Source: an uncultured Roseburia sp. (GTDB lineage Bacteria > Bacillota > Clostridia > Lachnospirales > Lachnospiraceae). Taken from it: a stretch of DNA of 7,469 nt. The first letter of the stretch is position 1. Every line of letters begins with the position of its first letter. The position numbers and the translations under genes were made by a program. The notes under the pieces were generated by a model. That model was not told where the DNA came from. It was given only the letters and a program-made list of their open reading frames with translations, and did not search any database. Below, piece by piece: positions 1-5,825 of this stretch. Location: the NCBI GenBank assembly GCA_945928585.1, contig CAMENQ010000112.1:1-7469 (forward strand), written 5' to 3'.

Positions 1-211
1 CTTGGCAGATGCCGGTATCATATTAATAAAATTTCCTGCTTTCTCCGAAGCTTACGCACACAATATATAACCATATCCCTGCCACCGTCACTACATCAGA
101 TGCTGCACATACAGACGGCAAGGCTGAACTGTAAAAAAGAATATCCACAAAATAGGCAAAAAGTATGTAAAAGACAATATACAAAAATATACAAAAAAAT
201 AAAAAAAATGA
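1..211. other. Region without a convincing gene
   Basis: No supported coding sequence is seen here. Short open frames run through it: a plus-strand frame ending at TAA 68-70 and a minus-strand frame ending at position 23. Neither has a start codon with a ribosome binding site or a recognisable product. A 5-bp inverted repeat (CCGTC at 85-89, GACGG at 114-118) has no T-tract and is not called a terminator. The last 60 bases are A-rich and lead into the tRNA promoter. The first 70 bases could be the tail of a gene lying outside the window. Confidence 0.4.
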
Positions 212-240
212 TTGACAAATGAGTATGTATGAAGTATACT
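212..240 (+). promoter_or_regulatory. Sigma-A promoter of the tRNA unit
   Basis: TTGACA (212-217) and TATACT (235-240) are separated by exactly 17 bp. The -35 box is perfect and the -10 box is 5/6. Transcription should begin near 247, about 37 nt before the tRNA-Val gene. The A-rich tract just upstream (about 181-210) could act as an UP element, as expected for a stable-RNA promoter. Confidence 0.85.
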
Positions 241-283
241 ATCTAGGCAGCTTGATTGAAGGCAGTCCAATAGGACAGGATAT

Positions 284-356
284 GGGATCTTAGCTCAGCT
301 GGGAGAGCATCTGCCTTACAAGCAGAGGGTCATAGGTTCGAGCCCTATAGGTCCCA
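284..356 (+). tRNA. tRNA-Val (anticodon UAC)
   Basis: A complete 73-nt cloverleaf can be drawn. The acceptor stem GGGATCT pairs with AGGTCCC (one T-G wobble), the D stem is GCTC/GAGC, the anticodon stem is TCTGC/GCAGA with loop CTTACAA, and the T arm is ATAGG-TTCGAGC-CCTAT. The anticodon TAC lies at 317-319 and reads GUA valine codons, and other GUN codons by wobble. The discriminator base is A356. CCA is not encoded (next bases are CTT), so it must be added after transcription. It is the first gene of a two-tRNA transcript. Confidence 0.97.
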
Positions 357-379
357 CTTTTCTTCAAAAAACTGCATAT

Positions 380-453
380 GGCTAAGTAGCTCAGCTGGCT
401 AGAGCACGCGGTTCATACCCGCGGTGTCAGGGGTTCAAGTCCCTTCTTAGCCA
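380..453 (+). tRNA. tRNA-Met (anticodon CAU), elongator
   Basis: A complete 74-nt cloverleaf can be drawn. The acceptor stem GGCTAAG/CTTAGCC is fully paired, the D stem is GCTC/GAGC, the anticodon stem is CGCGG/CCGCG with loop TTCATAC, and the T arm is AGGGG-TTCAAGT-CCCTT. The anticodon CAT is at 414-416. The paired G1-C72 and the lack of three consecutive G-C pairs next to the anticodon loop argue against an initiator. The TTCATAC loop and GG start fit an elongator better than the lysidine-modified Ile(CAU) type. CCA is not encoded. It lies 23 nt after tRNA-Val in the same transcript. Confidence 0.94.
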
Positions 454-462
454 TTATAAAGG

Positions 463-500
463 AAGACCTTGAAGTTCTTTATGACTTCAAGGTCTTTTTT
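463..500 (+). terminator. Terminator of the tRNA unit
   Basis: A perfect 13-bp stem (463-475 with 484-496) encloses an 8-nt loop and runs directly into a six-base T tract at 495-500. It lies 10 nt after the tRNA-Met gene. This is a textbook intrinsic terminator that isolates the tRNA unit from the module downstream. Confidence 0.95.
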
Positions 501-551
501 GTGTCGTGAGGATTCTTAAAGTAAAAATCATGATAACTAAAAAATGAAATA

Positions 552-580
552 TTGACATATTTTACATGGTTTAGTATATT
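552..580 (+). promoter_or_regulatory. Sigma-A promoter of the structured RNA / PBECR4 module
   Basis: TTGACA (552-557) and TATATT (575-580) have a 17-bp spacer. The -35 box is perfect and the -10 box is 5/6. Predicted start is near 587, leaving about 190 nt before the ATG at 779. This is far longer than a normal leader and is filled by a foldable RNA. No operator-like palindrome is visible, so expression may be constitutive. Confidence 0.8.
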
Positions 581-586
581 ATAAGT

Positions 587-754
587 AGAAGCAGGCAACA
601 TTGTGTGTCTGTTTAAGCTGTGAAGTAAGAGGGTGTGCCGGAATGCACTGTCTTATGGAGCTTTAAGGAGGGGTTGGACAGTATACCTCAAACCGGATTA
701 GGTGTAAGCCGAAAGAAAATGTTCTATTAAGCCTCATTGCAAAATGGGGCTTAA
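587..754 (+). ncRNA. Putative structured RNA upstream of the PBECR4 gene
   Basis: Hand folding gives a multibranched structure. P1 (597-602 with 718-723) closes three arms. P2 is a long imperfect hairpin: 612-619 with 659-666, then TAAGA/TCTTA at 626-630/651-655, then a wobble-rich tip with loop CCGGAA at 638-643. P3 is 670-674 with 685-689. P4 is 694-700 with 705-711, containing one A-G mismatch. A GCAA-capped hairpin (727-754) follows. No long open frame runs through the region. I do not recognise a known riboswitch, 6S, SRP or RNase P core. No tandem repeats of the kind usual in type III antitoxins are seen. It could be an RNA antitoxin, a regulatory leader or an independent small RNA. Boundaries are set by the predicted start site and the hairpin, and no thermodynamic calculation was made. 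Confidence 0.5.
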
Positions 755-761
755 TATATAT
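727..761 (+). terminator. Terminator-like hairpin before the PBECR4 start
   Basis: A 12-bp stem (727-738 with 743-754, one T-G wobble) is capped by a GNRA-type GCAA tetraloop and followed by TATATATT rather than a true T run. It ends 10 nt before the ribosome binding site of the downstream gene. It may be a leaky terminator that sets the ratio of short RNA to mRNA, or simply a 3' stabilising hairpin. The AGGC at 593-596 can pair with GCCT at 731-734, so a competing fold exists. Confidence 0.5.
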
Positions 762-778
762 TACGGAAAGGATCAGGT

Positions 779-1357
779 ATGGATATACTACAGAAGTGTG
801 CGTTGACCTTTCAGACACTACTTGCATATGAGTATCATTTTGTAATTGGTCGAAAGGGACAACTAAGAGAATTTTGCTTGAATTTTGATAAAGCTGATTT
901 TCACCATTTGGCGGGGTTGCATAAACTCAAAGATATTGTACAGATACAACAGGGAATGCGAGAAAAAATATTTGATAAGATTCTTATAGGTGGCATTACA
1001 TTAGCTCTGATTGAGAAAAGTGTTTATTATAAACAAATGAATGGACGTATTTTGCCTCTAATAGATTTAGAAAAAATGTTGGATGACAACAAAATGATTT
1101 TTAGATACAATGAGAAGGTACATAAATTTTCATTGATTAAAGCTGATTATCTTTTGGAGGGACAAGCAAATTCAATACCTTCATTTTTGTTCTTGGGTAA
1201 GAGAAAAGATAATGAGAGGGAACAGATGTGTAGGACATTTTTTAGAATCGAAGATAAAGATTATACAGAGGGACAACCACGATATACTTTACTAAAAAAA
1301 GAAAAAAAGCATTTGCCGTCTGGAGCAGTAACAGTTCAATATAATCGTTTGTTATAA
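779..1357 (+). CDS. PBECR4-domain protein, predicted nuclease/toxin
   Basis: This 192-residue soluble protein has no signal peptide or membrane segment. Its first half, IIGRKG-like YHFVIGRKG at 19-27 followed by DFHHLAGLHKLKDI at 40-53, matches my recollection of the PBECR4 family (phage Barnase-EndoU-ColicinE5/D-RelE-like nuclease 4). The C-terminal part has DYTEGQ (161-166) and LLKKEKK (171-177), also typical in my recollection. The family is predicted, not proven, to cleave RNA and is linked to phage and conflict systems. Candidate active residues are H42, H43, H48, Y162, T163 and K173-K176, but I cannot assign the catalytic set. GGAAAGG at 765-771, 7 nt before the ATG, fixes the start. 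The gene is alone in its transcript, behind a structured RNA and hairpin, and ends at a strong terminator. No protein antitoxin gene lies beside it. The family assignment is from memory of motifs, so moderate confidence. Confidence 0.7.
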   Translation: MDILQKCALTFQTLLAYEYHFVIGRKGQLREFCLNFDKADFHHLAGLHKLKDIVQIQQGMREKIFDKILIGGITLALIEKSVYYKQMNGRILPLIDLEKMLDDNKMIFRYNEKVHKFSLIKADYLLEGQANSIPSFLFLGKRKDNEREQMCRTFFRIEDKDYTEGQPRYTLLKKEKKHLPSGAVTVQYNRLL

Positions 1358-1370
1358 AAGAAACTTATAT

Positions 1371-1422
1371 AAAAAGAGCAGTGATGCCTGCATATAAATG
1401 CAAAAGAATCACTGCTCTTTTT
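1371..1422. terminator. Bidirectional intrinsic terminator
   Basis: A perfect 15-bp stem (1371-1385 with 1408-1422) has an inner 5-bp hairpin (TGCAT 1389-1393 with ATGCA 1398-1402) stacked inside its loop. The stem begins with AAAAA and ends with TTTTT, so it carries a T tract on both strands. It sits 13 nt after the PBECR4 stop and 45 nt after the stop of the converging lipoprotein operon, serving both. Confidence 0.93.
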
Positions 1423-1466
1423 CACATAGAGAGGTATTTTACTTGGACTTATACAATAGCTTTAAA

Positions 1467-3548
1467 TTAGTTGTTAGTTTTTATTATAAATGTAGTAGTA
1501 CCATCTGCCTCATCACCGGTTCCGGTAAATGTAGAATATTCTTTTCCTGCCTCAAGAACCTTGTTCAGGTCATTTATGGCTGCTTCAAAGTCATTGTTAT
1601 ATATTTCTGCGATTTTCTGGATAGCGCTTTCGTTAAACTGCTTCATACCTGAGTTAAGGTCACCGGAGCCGTTTACAAGCTGCTCAATACCGCTTGTGAG
1701 GGCAGGTATTTTGCTGTTAAGCTCTGCAAGACCGTTTGCAAGTGTGGTGGCACCCTCTGAAAGCTTGGCACTTCCATCGGCTATCTGCTTTGCTCCCGGA
1801 AGGAGGTTTTCATTTATACCGTCAATAAGCTGTTTAGCACCCGGAGTAAGAGTATTGTTAATACCATCAACAAGCTGTTTGGCACCAGGAGCCAGTGTAT
1901 TATTTATTCCGTTTACAAGCTCAGAAGAACCGTTGCTTGCATCCTTTGCACCATTTTCAAGTGCCTGTGTGCCAGCCTTTAATTCTGCAAGCTTATCATT
2001 CATGGTTTTTCCGTTTGCATCCTTTGTGGAAAGCTGTGAAAGAATATTGCTTAAAGCAGTATTTGCACCCTGATACTGTAGTATTCCGCCATTACACTGT
2101 TCGATGGCTGCTTCGTATTTTGCTATACCTTCTGTTACGGCAGCAAGATTTGCCTGATATTCCTGAACCTCAGCTGATGAAAGAGCACCTGAATTTATGG
2201 CATTTTCCAATGCTGTTTTCTTAGTGTTTAAATCTGCAAGCTGAGTCTGGCAGGATGTTATTGTAGCCTTAAGGGTTTCTATTTCTTTATTATTCTGTGA
2301 TATTGTATTCTGTAATGTCTGAACAAGACCATTTACGGTAGAAACCAGCTCACCTACACCGGCATTTACCTGAACTGCACCTGAATAAAGTGAATTAAGG
2401 CCTGTATTCAGTGCAGAAGCACCTGTGGCAAGCGTTTCGGTAATACCCTTGTAAAGTGCAGAAGCACCGGGAGCTAATGTTTCAGTTACACCGGAATAAA
2501 GTGCGTTAGCACCATTAAGAAGTGAGGTGTTTATTCCGTCATAAAGTGTAGCGGAACCGTTTGCAAGTGTTTTCATATTGCTGTCTATTGTTTTTGCACC
2601 ATTGTTTAACTTTTCAATACCGGCAACTAAATCTCCGGAGCTGGTTTGAAGCTTTAATAATCCTTCATTTAATGCGGCTGCACCATCAGAAAGCTTTGAT
2701 GAAGATTCGCTTAAAAGTGATATCATATCAGATATATTGCTTAAGTCTTTCTTGTCATCAAGGGATATTGAAGATAATAATTTGTTTGTAACAACGGTCA
2801 TCATCATATCTACATTATAATTTGTTACATCAGCAGTAAGTTCCACTGTGTTTGGTATATCAAGGTCAAGACTTTCTGATACACCTGGAAGTCCCATTCC
2901 TACTACAATGTTATAGTCACCGTTTGATATAACCTGACCATTTGTAACCTGAACATTTTGAAAGCTGTCCGTAGGAAGCAGCATGCCTGTTACGGCAAGA
3001 AACGGAATATATGTGCCGTCCTCAGTCTTTTCATTTGCAGTATATTCAATGGTCATTGTAAGCTTTCCTGACTTGCCGTTTATGGAATAAGCAGGAATTT
3101 CCGTTCCGTCAAGCTTATATGTTACTTTAAGACTGACGGGAAGGGTAGTATTGCTGTCAAGGCTTCCCTGATAATATATGTCATTTCCGGTTGTGTCAAA
3201 GGTTATTTCATCGCCGTTTAATTTAAATTCTTCGTTTCCCTTAACATTTACTATGTCTTTAAGGTTTGTCACATCCTTAAGTGAGGCGTAATTTTCTGTG
3301 TTTTTAATCCAGTCACTTACAAGAATTTTTTCTACGGAACCGTCGGCAGAGGTAGTTACATATACTGTTTCCTCCTTTGTGCCGTAGCCTGAGCCTTCTC
3401 CCTTTGTGGAAGATGTGCTTTCGGTTTTTACATTGTTATTTGTTTTATTATCCGTTGTGCTGTTATTGCCTGAGTCTGATGCACAGGCTGTAAGACTTAT
3501 AATCATCATAGCTGACATAGCTAAAGCAGTTACTTTTTTAAGTTTCAT
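1467..3548 (-). CDS. Large lipoprotein with xxxLxxG repeats, partner of the MMPL transporter
   Basis: This 693-residue protein has a lipoprotein signal (charged KLKK, hydrophobic segment, lipobox LTAC with Cys22). A low-complexity Ser/Thr/Asn linker spans about 23-60. A conserved-looking beta-rich N domain covers about 60-250. A repeat arm (about 275-400), a predicted coiled-coil hairpin (about 405-500) and a second repeat arm (about 515-640) follow. The repeats are of the xxxLxxG type seen in YhgE/Pip-like proteins, but the membrane helices of YhgE are absent, so the whole chain should sit outside the membrane, held by lipid. It begins 26 nt after the transporter stop, preceded by AGAAAGGA on the minus strand, and is clearly co-transcribed. 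It is likely an extracytoplasmic subunit or periplasm-like adaptor for the transporter. The substrate is unknown. Exact biochemical role is inference from context. Confidence 0.85.
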   Translation of the reverse strand: MKLKKVTALAMSAMMIISLTACASDSGNNSTTDNKTNNNVKTESTSSTKGEGSGYGTKEETVYVTTSADGSVEKILVSDWIKNTENYASLKDVTNLKDIVNVKGNEEFKLNGDEITFDTTGNDIYYQGSLDSNTTLPVSLKVTYKLDGTEIPAYSINGKSGKLTMTIEYTANEKTEDGTYIPFLAVTGMLLPTDSFQNVQVTNGQVISNGDYNIVVGMGLPGVSESLDLDIPNTVELTADVTNYNVDMMMTVVTNKLLSSISLDDKKDLSNISDMISLLSESSSKLSDGAAALNEGLLKLQTSSGDLVAGIEKLNNGAKTIDSNMKTLANGSATLYDGINTSLLNGANALYSGVTETLAPGASALYKGITETLATGASALNTGLNSLYSGAVQVNAGVGELVSTVNGLVQTLQNTISQNNKEIETLKATITSCQTQLADLNTKKTALENAINSGALSSAEVQEYQANLAAVTEGIAKYEAAIEQCNGGILQYQGANTALSNILSQLSTKDANGKTMNDKLAELKAGTQALENGAKDASNGSSELVNGINNTLAPGAKQLVDGINNTLTPGAKQLIDGINENLLPGAKQIADGSAKLSEGATTLANGLAELNSKIPALTSGIEQLVNGSGDLNSGMKQFNESAIQKIAEIYNNDFEAAINDLNKVLEAGKEYSTFTGTGDEADGTTTFIIKTNN
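1776..1910 (-). repeat. Three 15-residue repeats, second arm of the lipoprotein
   Basis: Residues 547-591 form three 15-residue units: GINNTLAPGAKQLVD, GINNTLTPGAKQLID, GINENLLPGAKQIAD. They have the same period and the same LxPGA core as the first arm. DNA of the three units is very similar, pointing to recent duplication or conversion within the gene. They mirror the first arm across the coiled-coil hairpin. Confidence 0.88.
2403..2537 (-). repeat. Three 15-residue repeats, first arm of the lipoprotein
   Basis: Residues 338-382 form three consecutive 15-residue units, each beginning with Gly: GINTSLLNGANALYS, GVTETLAPGASALYK, GITETLATGASALNT. At DNA level this is three 45-bp units. Each unit equals two xxxLxxG heptads plus one residue. 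The consensus is G-[IV]-x-x-[ST]-L-x-x-G-A-x-A-L-x-x. Confidence 0.85.
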
Positions 3549-3574
3549 ACGATACCAATCCTTTCTATATATAG

Positions 3575-5680
3575 TTAATTGTTTTTAGAGAGCTTCTTTG
3601 CCCTGCTGTCTGCACGTACCTCTTTGAATCCAAGAGTAGTGCGGATGATAACAGGGTCAAATATTATAAGCATTGACGGGAGAACAGTAAGTACAACAAC
3701 CATACTGATTAATGCACCTCTTGCCATAAGCATACATAGTGAGCTTATCATATCAATACTTGAGAAAACGCCAACACCGATAGTAGCTGCGAAAAAGCTT
3801 AATGCACTTACTACTATAGACTGTATTGAAGTTTTGTGTGCAATGGAAACAGCTGTTTTCTTATCGGCACCACGGAGTCTTTCCTTTTTATACCTTGTTG
3901 TCATAAGTATGGCATAGTCTACTGTAGCACCAAGCTGAATGGTACCTATGACAATAGAAGAAATAAACGGTACAACAGTTCCTGTGTAATAAGGTATTCC
4001 CATATTTATGAAAATGGCAAACTCAATAACTGCCACTAATATAATAGGAAGTGTTATTGATTTGAAAATAAGTAAAATAATTATAAATATAAATCCAATG
4101 GATACAATGCTTACAACCTTGAAATCATTATCTGTTATTTCAATTAAGTCCTTTGTACAAGGTGCTTCACCAAGAAACATTGAATCCTTATCATAGGATT
4201 TTACAATAGAACTTATTGTATCACACTGTTCGTTTACCTCATCACTTGCCACCTTGTATTCTGACATTACAAGCATAAGCTGCCAGTTTTCATTTTTAAG
4301 CGAGCTTACAAGGTCAGCAGGTAAAACATCGGATGGAATGGTTCCGCCTAAAATACTGTCTATGCCAAGAACAGCTTTGACACCGTCTACATTTTTAATT
4401 TCATCAGACATCTTTGCCACATCAGCAGAAGACATATTATCGCTTGCAAGTATCATATGTGTGCTGTTCATATTGAATTCTTCCTGAAGTTTTGTGTTTG
4501 CCTGAATGGAATCAAGTGTCTTTGGAAGAGTTTCAGCTAAATCATAGTATACAGGTGTTCTGTTGTTTCCATATAATGCAGGGAAAAGCACAACAGCAAA
4601 TAATACTATAAATATAATGTAATGCTTTGTGATTAAATTTGATGTTTTTTCAAATTTTGGAAGAATAGCCCTGTGACTAGTCTTCTCTATAACCTTATCA
4701 AAAATAAGAATCATGGATGGAAGGATAGTTACACAGGATATAACGCCAAATATTACACCCTTTACCATAACGATTCCAAGGTCAAGTCCAAGTGTAAAGC
4801 TCATAAACATAAGTGCAACAAATCCTGCCACTGTAGTGATTGAACTTCCTACTACAGAGGAGATTGTGTTTGAAATGGCGTGAGCCATGGCACGTTTTTT
4901 ATCTCCCGGATATCTGGTCTGATTTTCCTTGTAGCTGTGCCACAGGAAGATAGAGTAATCAAGTGTAACACCTAACTGTAATACGGCACTTAATGCTTTA
5001 GTGATAAATGAGATTTCTCCCATAAAGATATTTGTACCTAAGTTATAAACTATAGCCATACCTATGCTGAGTAAGAAAAATATAGGTATAAGGAAGGAAT
5101 CCATAGTTATTGAAAGTACAATCAGTGCCAGAAGAACGGCTAAGCCTACATAAAGAGGTGTTTCTTTTTCTGAAAGTATCTTTGTGTCTGTGACGACAGC
5201 AGACATACCGCTTAAAAAGCACTGTTTACCGGCTAAATTCCTTATTTCTTCTATGGCATCCATAGTGCTGTCAGCAGAGGTGGTTTCATCAAATATAATA
5301 GCCATCATTGTAGAGTCATCACTTTTAAAAGCACTGAGTATCTCGTCAGGAAGTATATCCATAGGTACTGATATGTCAAGTATGCTGTCATACCAGATAA
5401 CCTTTGATACATGGTCAACCTCCTCTATTTCTGCTTTCAGAGCTGATACATCTTTGTTATCCATTCCCTCTACTACAAATAGGGAAAAAGCACCTGTTCC
5501 AAATTCATCTACCAGTATATTCTGTCCCTTCATCGTCTCAATGTCTTCAGGCAGGTAGGAAAGAATATCATAGTTTATCTTCGTGCCAAAATAACCGAAG
5601 GCTGACGGTATTAAGAGCAGAATGCTTATGATAAAGATTGGAACTCTGAATTTTACAACCTTTTTACCAAAATTAATCAT
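3575..5680 (-). CDS. MMPL/RND-family transporter
   Basis: This 701-residue membrane protein consists of two homologous halves. Each has one helix (about 12-32 and 353-371), a large outer loop, then five helices (about 175-328 and 521-675). The fourth helix of each half carries the family's charge-relay motif: QLGVTLDY (D241-Y242) and QLGATVDY (D588-Y589), consistent with proton-driven export. Members export lipids, fatty acids or hydrophobic drugs across the cytoplasmic membrane. The substrate here is unknown. I place the start at the ATG at 5680, because GAAAGGA lies 9 nt upstream. An in-frame ATG at 5725 would add 15 residues, but it lies inside a leader hairpin and has no ribosome binding site. 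It is first gene of the operon, followed 26 nt later by the lipoprotein. A divergent TetR gene with twin operators suggests ligand-induced expression, as in the S. aureus farE/farR arrangement. Confidence 0.93.
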   Translation of the reverse strand: MINFGKKVVKFRVPIFIISILLLIPSAFGYFGTKINYDILSYLPEDIETMKGQNILVDEFGTGAFSLFVVEGMDNKDVSALKAEIEEVDHVSKVIWYDSILDISVPMDILPDEILSAFKSDDSTMMAIIFDETTSADSTMDAIEEIRNLAGKQCFLSGMSAVVTDTKILSEKETPLYVGLAVLLALIVLSITMDSFLIPIFFLLSIGMAIVYNLGTNIFMGEISFITKALSAVLQLGVTLDYSIFLWHSYKENQTRYPGDKKRAMAHAISNTISSVVGSSITTVAGFVALMFMSFTLGLDLGIVMVKGVIFGVISCVTILPSMILIFDKVIEKTSHRAILPKFEKTSNLITKHYIIFIVLFAVVLFPALYGNNRTPVYYDLAETLPKTLDSIQANTKLQEEFNMNSTHMILASDNMSSADVAKMSDEIKNVDGVKAVLGIDSILGGTIPSDVLPADLVSSLKNENWQLMLVMSEYKVASDEVNEQCDTISSIVKSYDKDSMFLGEAPCTKDLIEITDNDFKVVSIVSIGFIFIIILLIFKSITLPIILVAVIEFAIFINMGIPYYTGTVVPFISSIVIGTIQLGATVDYAILMTTRYKKERLRGADKKTAVSIAHKTSIQSIVVSALSFFAATIGVGVFSSIDMISSLCMLMARGALISMVVVLTVLPSMLIIFDPVIIRTTLGFKEVRADSRAKKLSKNN

Positions 5681-5705
5681 AATACATAGTCCTTTCTTTT
5701 TTTTA

Positions 5706-5744
5706 GTCTGGCGAAGTATGTGCACTTACTTCGCCATATCAGAC
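5706..5744 (-). promoter_or_regulatory. Stem-loop in the 5' leader of the transporter mRNA
   Basis: A perfect 9-bp stem (GGCGAAGTA 5710-5718 with TACTTCGCC 5727-5735) encloses an 8-nt loop containing the self-complementary GTGCAC. An outer 4-bp helix (GTCT 5706-5709 with AGAC 5741-5744) stacks below a 5-nt bulge. It lies between the predicted transcription start (near 5771) and the ribosome binding site (5690-5696). No T tract follows on the mRNA; the sequence after it is A-rich. It may stabilise the mRNA or regulate translation. Confidence 0.65.
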
Positions 5745-5748
5745 AAAA

Positions 5749-5761
5749 TGACCGTCGGTCA
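5749..5761. promoter_or_regulatory. TetR-type operator 1
   Basis: TGACCGTCGGTCA is a perfect palindrome around the central T at 5755, extended by A/T flanks to 15 bp. It lies just downstream of the predicted start of the transporter transcript (about +10 to +22), where bound repressor would block elongation or initiation. It shares the pattern TGACYRTYGGTCA with operator 2. Confidence 0.85.
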
Positions 5762-5777
5762 TATCTGTCGTAGGTAT

Positions 5778-5806
5778 GGTATAACACAAAAATGACTATT
5801 GGTCAA
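5778..5806 (-). promoter_or_regulatory. Promoter of the transporter-lipoprotein operon
   Basis: On the minus strand TTGACC (5806-5801) and TATACC (5783-5778) are separated by 17 bp. Both boxes are close to the sigma-A consensus. The -35 box lies inside operator 2, and operator 1 lies just past the start site near 5771, so the promoter is bracketed by repressor sites. Confidence 0.75.
5793..5805. promoter_or_regulatory. TetR-type operator 2
   Basis: TGACTATTGGTCA has the same TGAC-5-GTCA half-site geometry as operator 1 and matches the shared pattern TGACYRTYGGTCA. Its inner bases are imperfectly symmetric. It overlaps the -35 box of the transporter promoter. Its centre is 44 bp from that of operator 1, close to four helical turns. 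It ends about 20 bp before the tetR -35 box, so it may also affect tetR. Confidence 0.8.
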
Positions 5807-5825
5807 TAAGTTTATAAAAATTTTA

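Noticed and set aside
2..70. Possible 3' end of an upstream plus-strand gene
   Set aside because: Only 22 codons are visible before TAA and no family is recognisable; open frames of this size are expected by chance.
85..118. Inverted repeat CCGTC/GACGG as a terminator
   Set aside because: Only 5 bp, long loop and no T tract on either side.
430..453. Attachment site in the 3' end of tRNA-Met
   Set aside because: No second copy of the tRNA 3' end was seen in the window and there is no integrase gene.
587..754. 6S RNA, hammerhead ribozyme or known riboswitch
   Set aside because: The fold is branched rather than the single rod of 6S; a CGAAA is present but the hammerhead CUGANGA core is not; no familiar riboswitch core is seen. 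Database search could still overturn this.
1398..1652. Plus-strand open frame of 84 codons
   Set aside because: It begins inside the bidirectional terminator, has no ribosome binding site, and overlaps the 3' end of the well-supported lipoprotein gene.
1471..2073. Plus-strand open frame of 200 codons
   Set aside because: It lies opposite the repeat-rich lipoprotein gene; its composition mirrors the Gly/Leu/Ala codons of that gene, and it resembles no known family.
5184..5558. Plus-strand open frame of 124 codons, and other plus-strand frames between 3579 and 5631
   Set aside because: All are antisense to the MMPL transporter, whose frame has clear membrane segments and motifs; none has start signals or a recognisable product.
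5681..5725. Longer start of the transporter at 5725
   Set aside because: The 15 extra residues are basic and lack a ribosome binding site, and the ATG falls in a leader hairpin. The ATG at 5680 has GAAAGGA 9 nt upstream.
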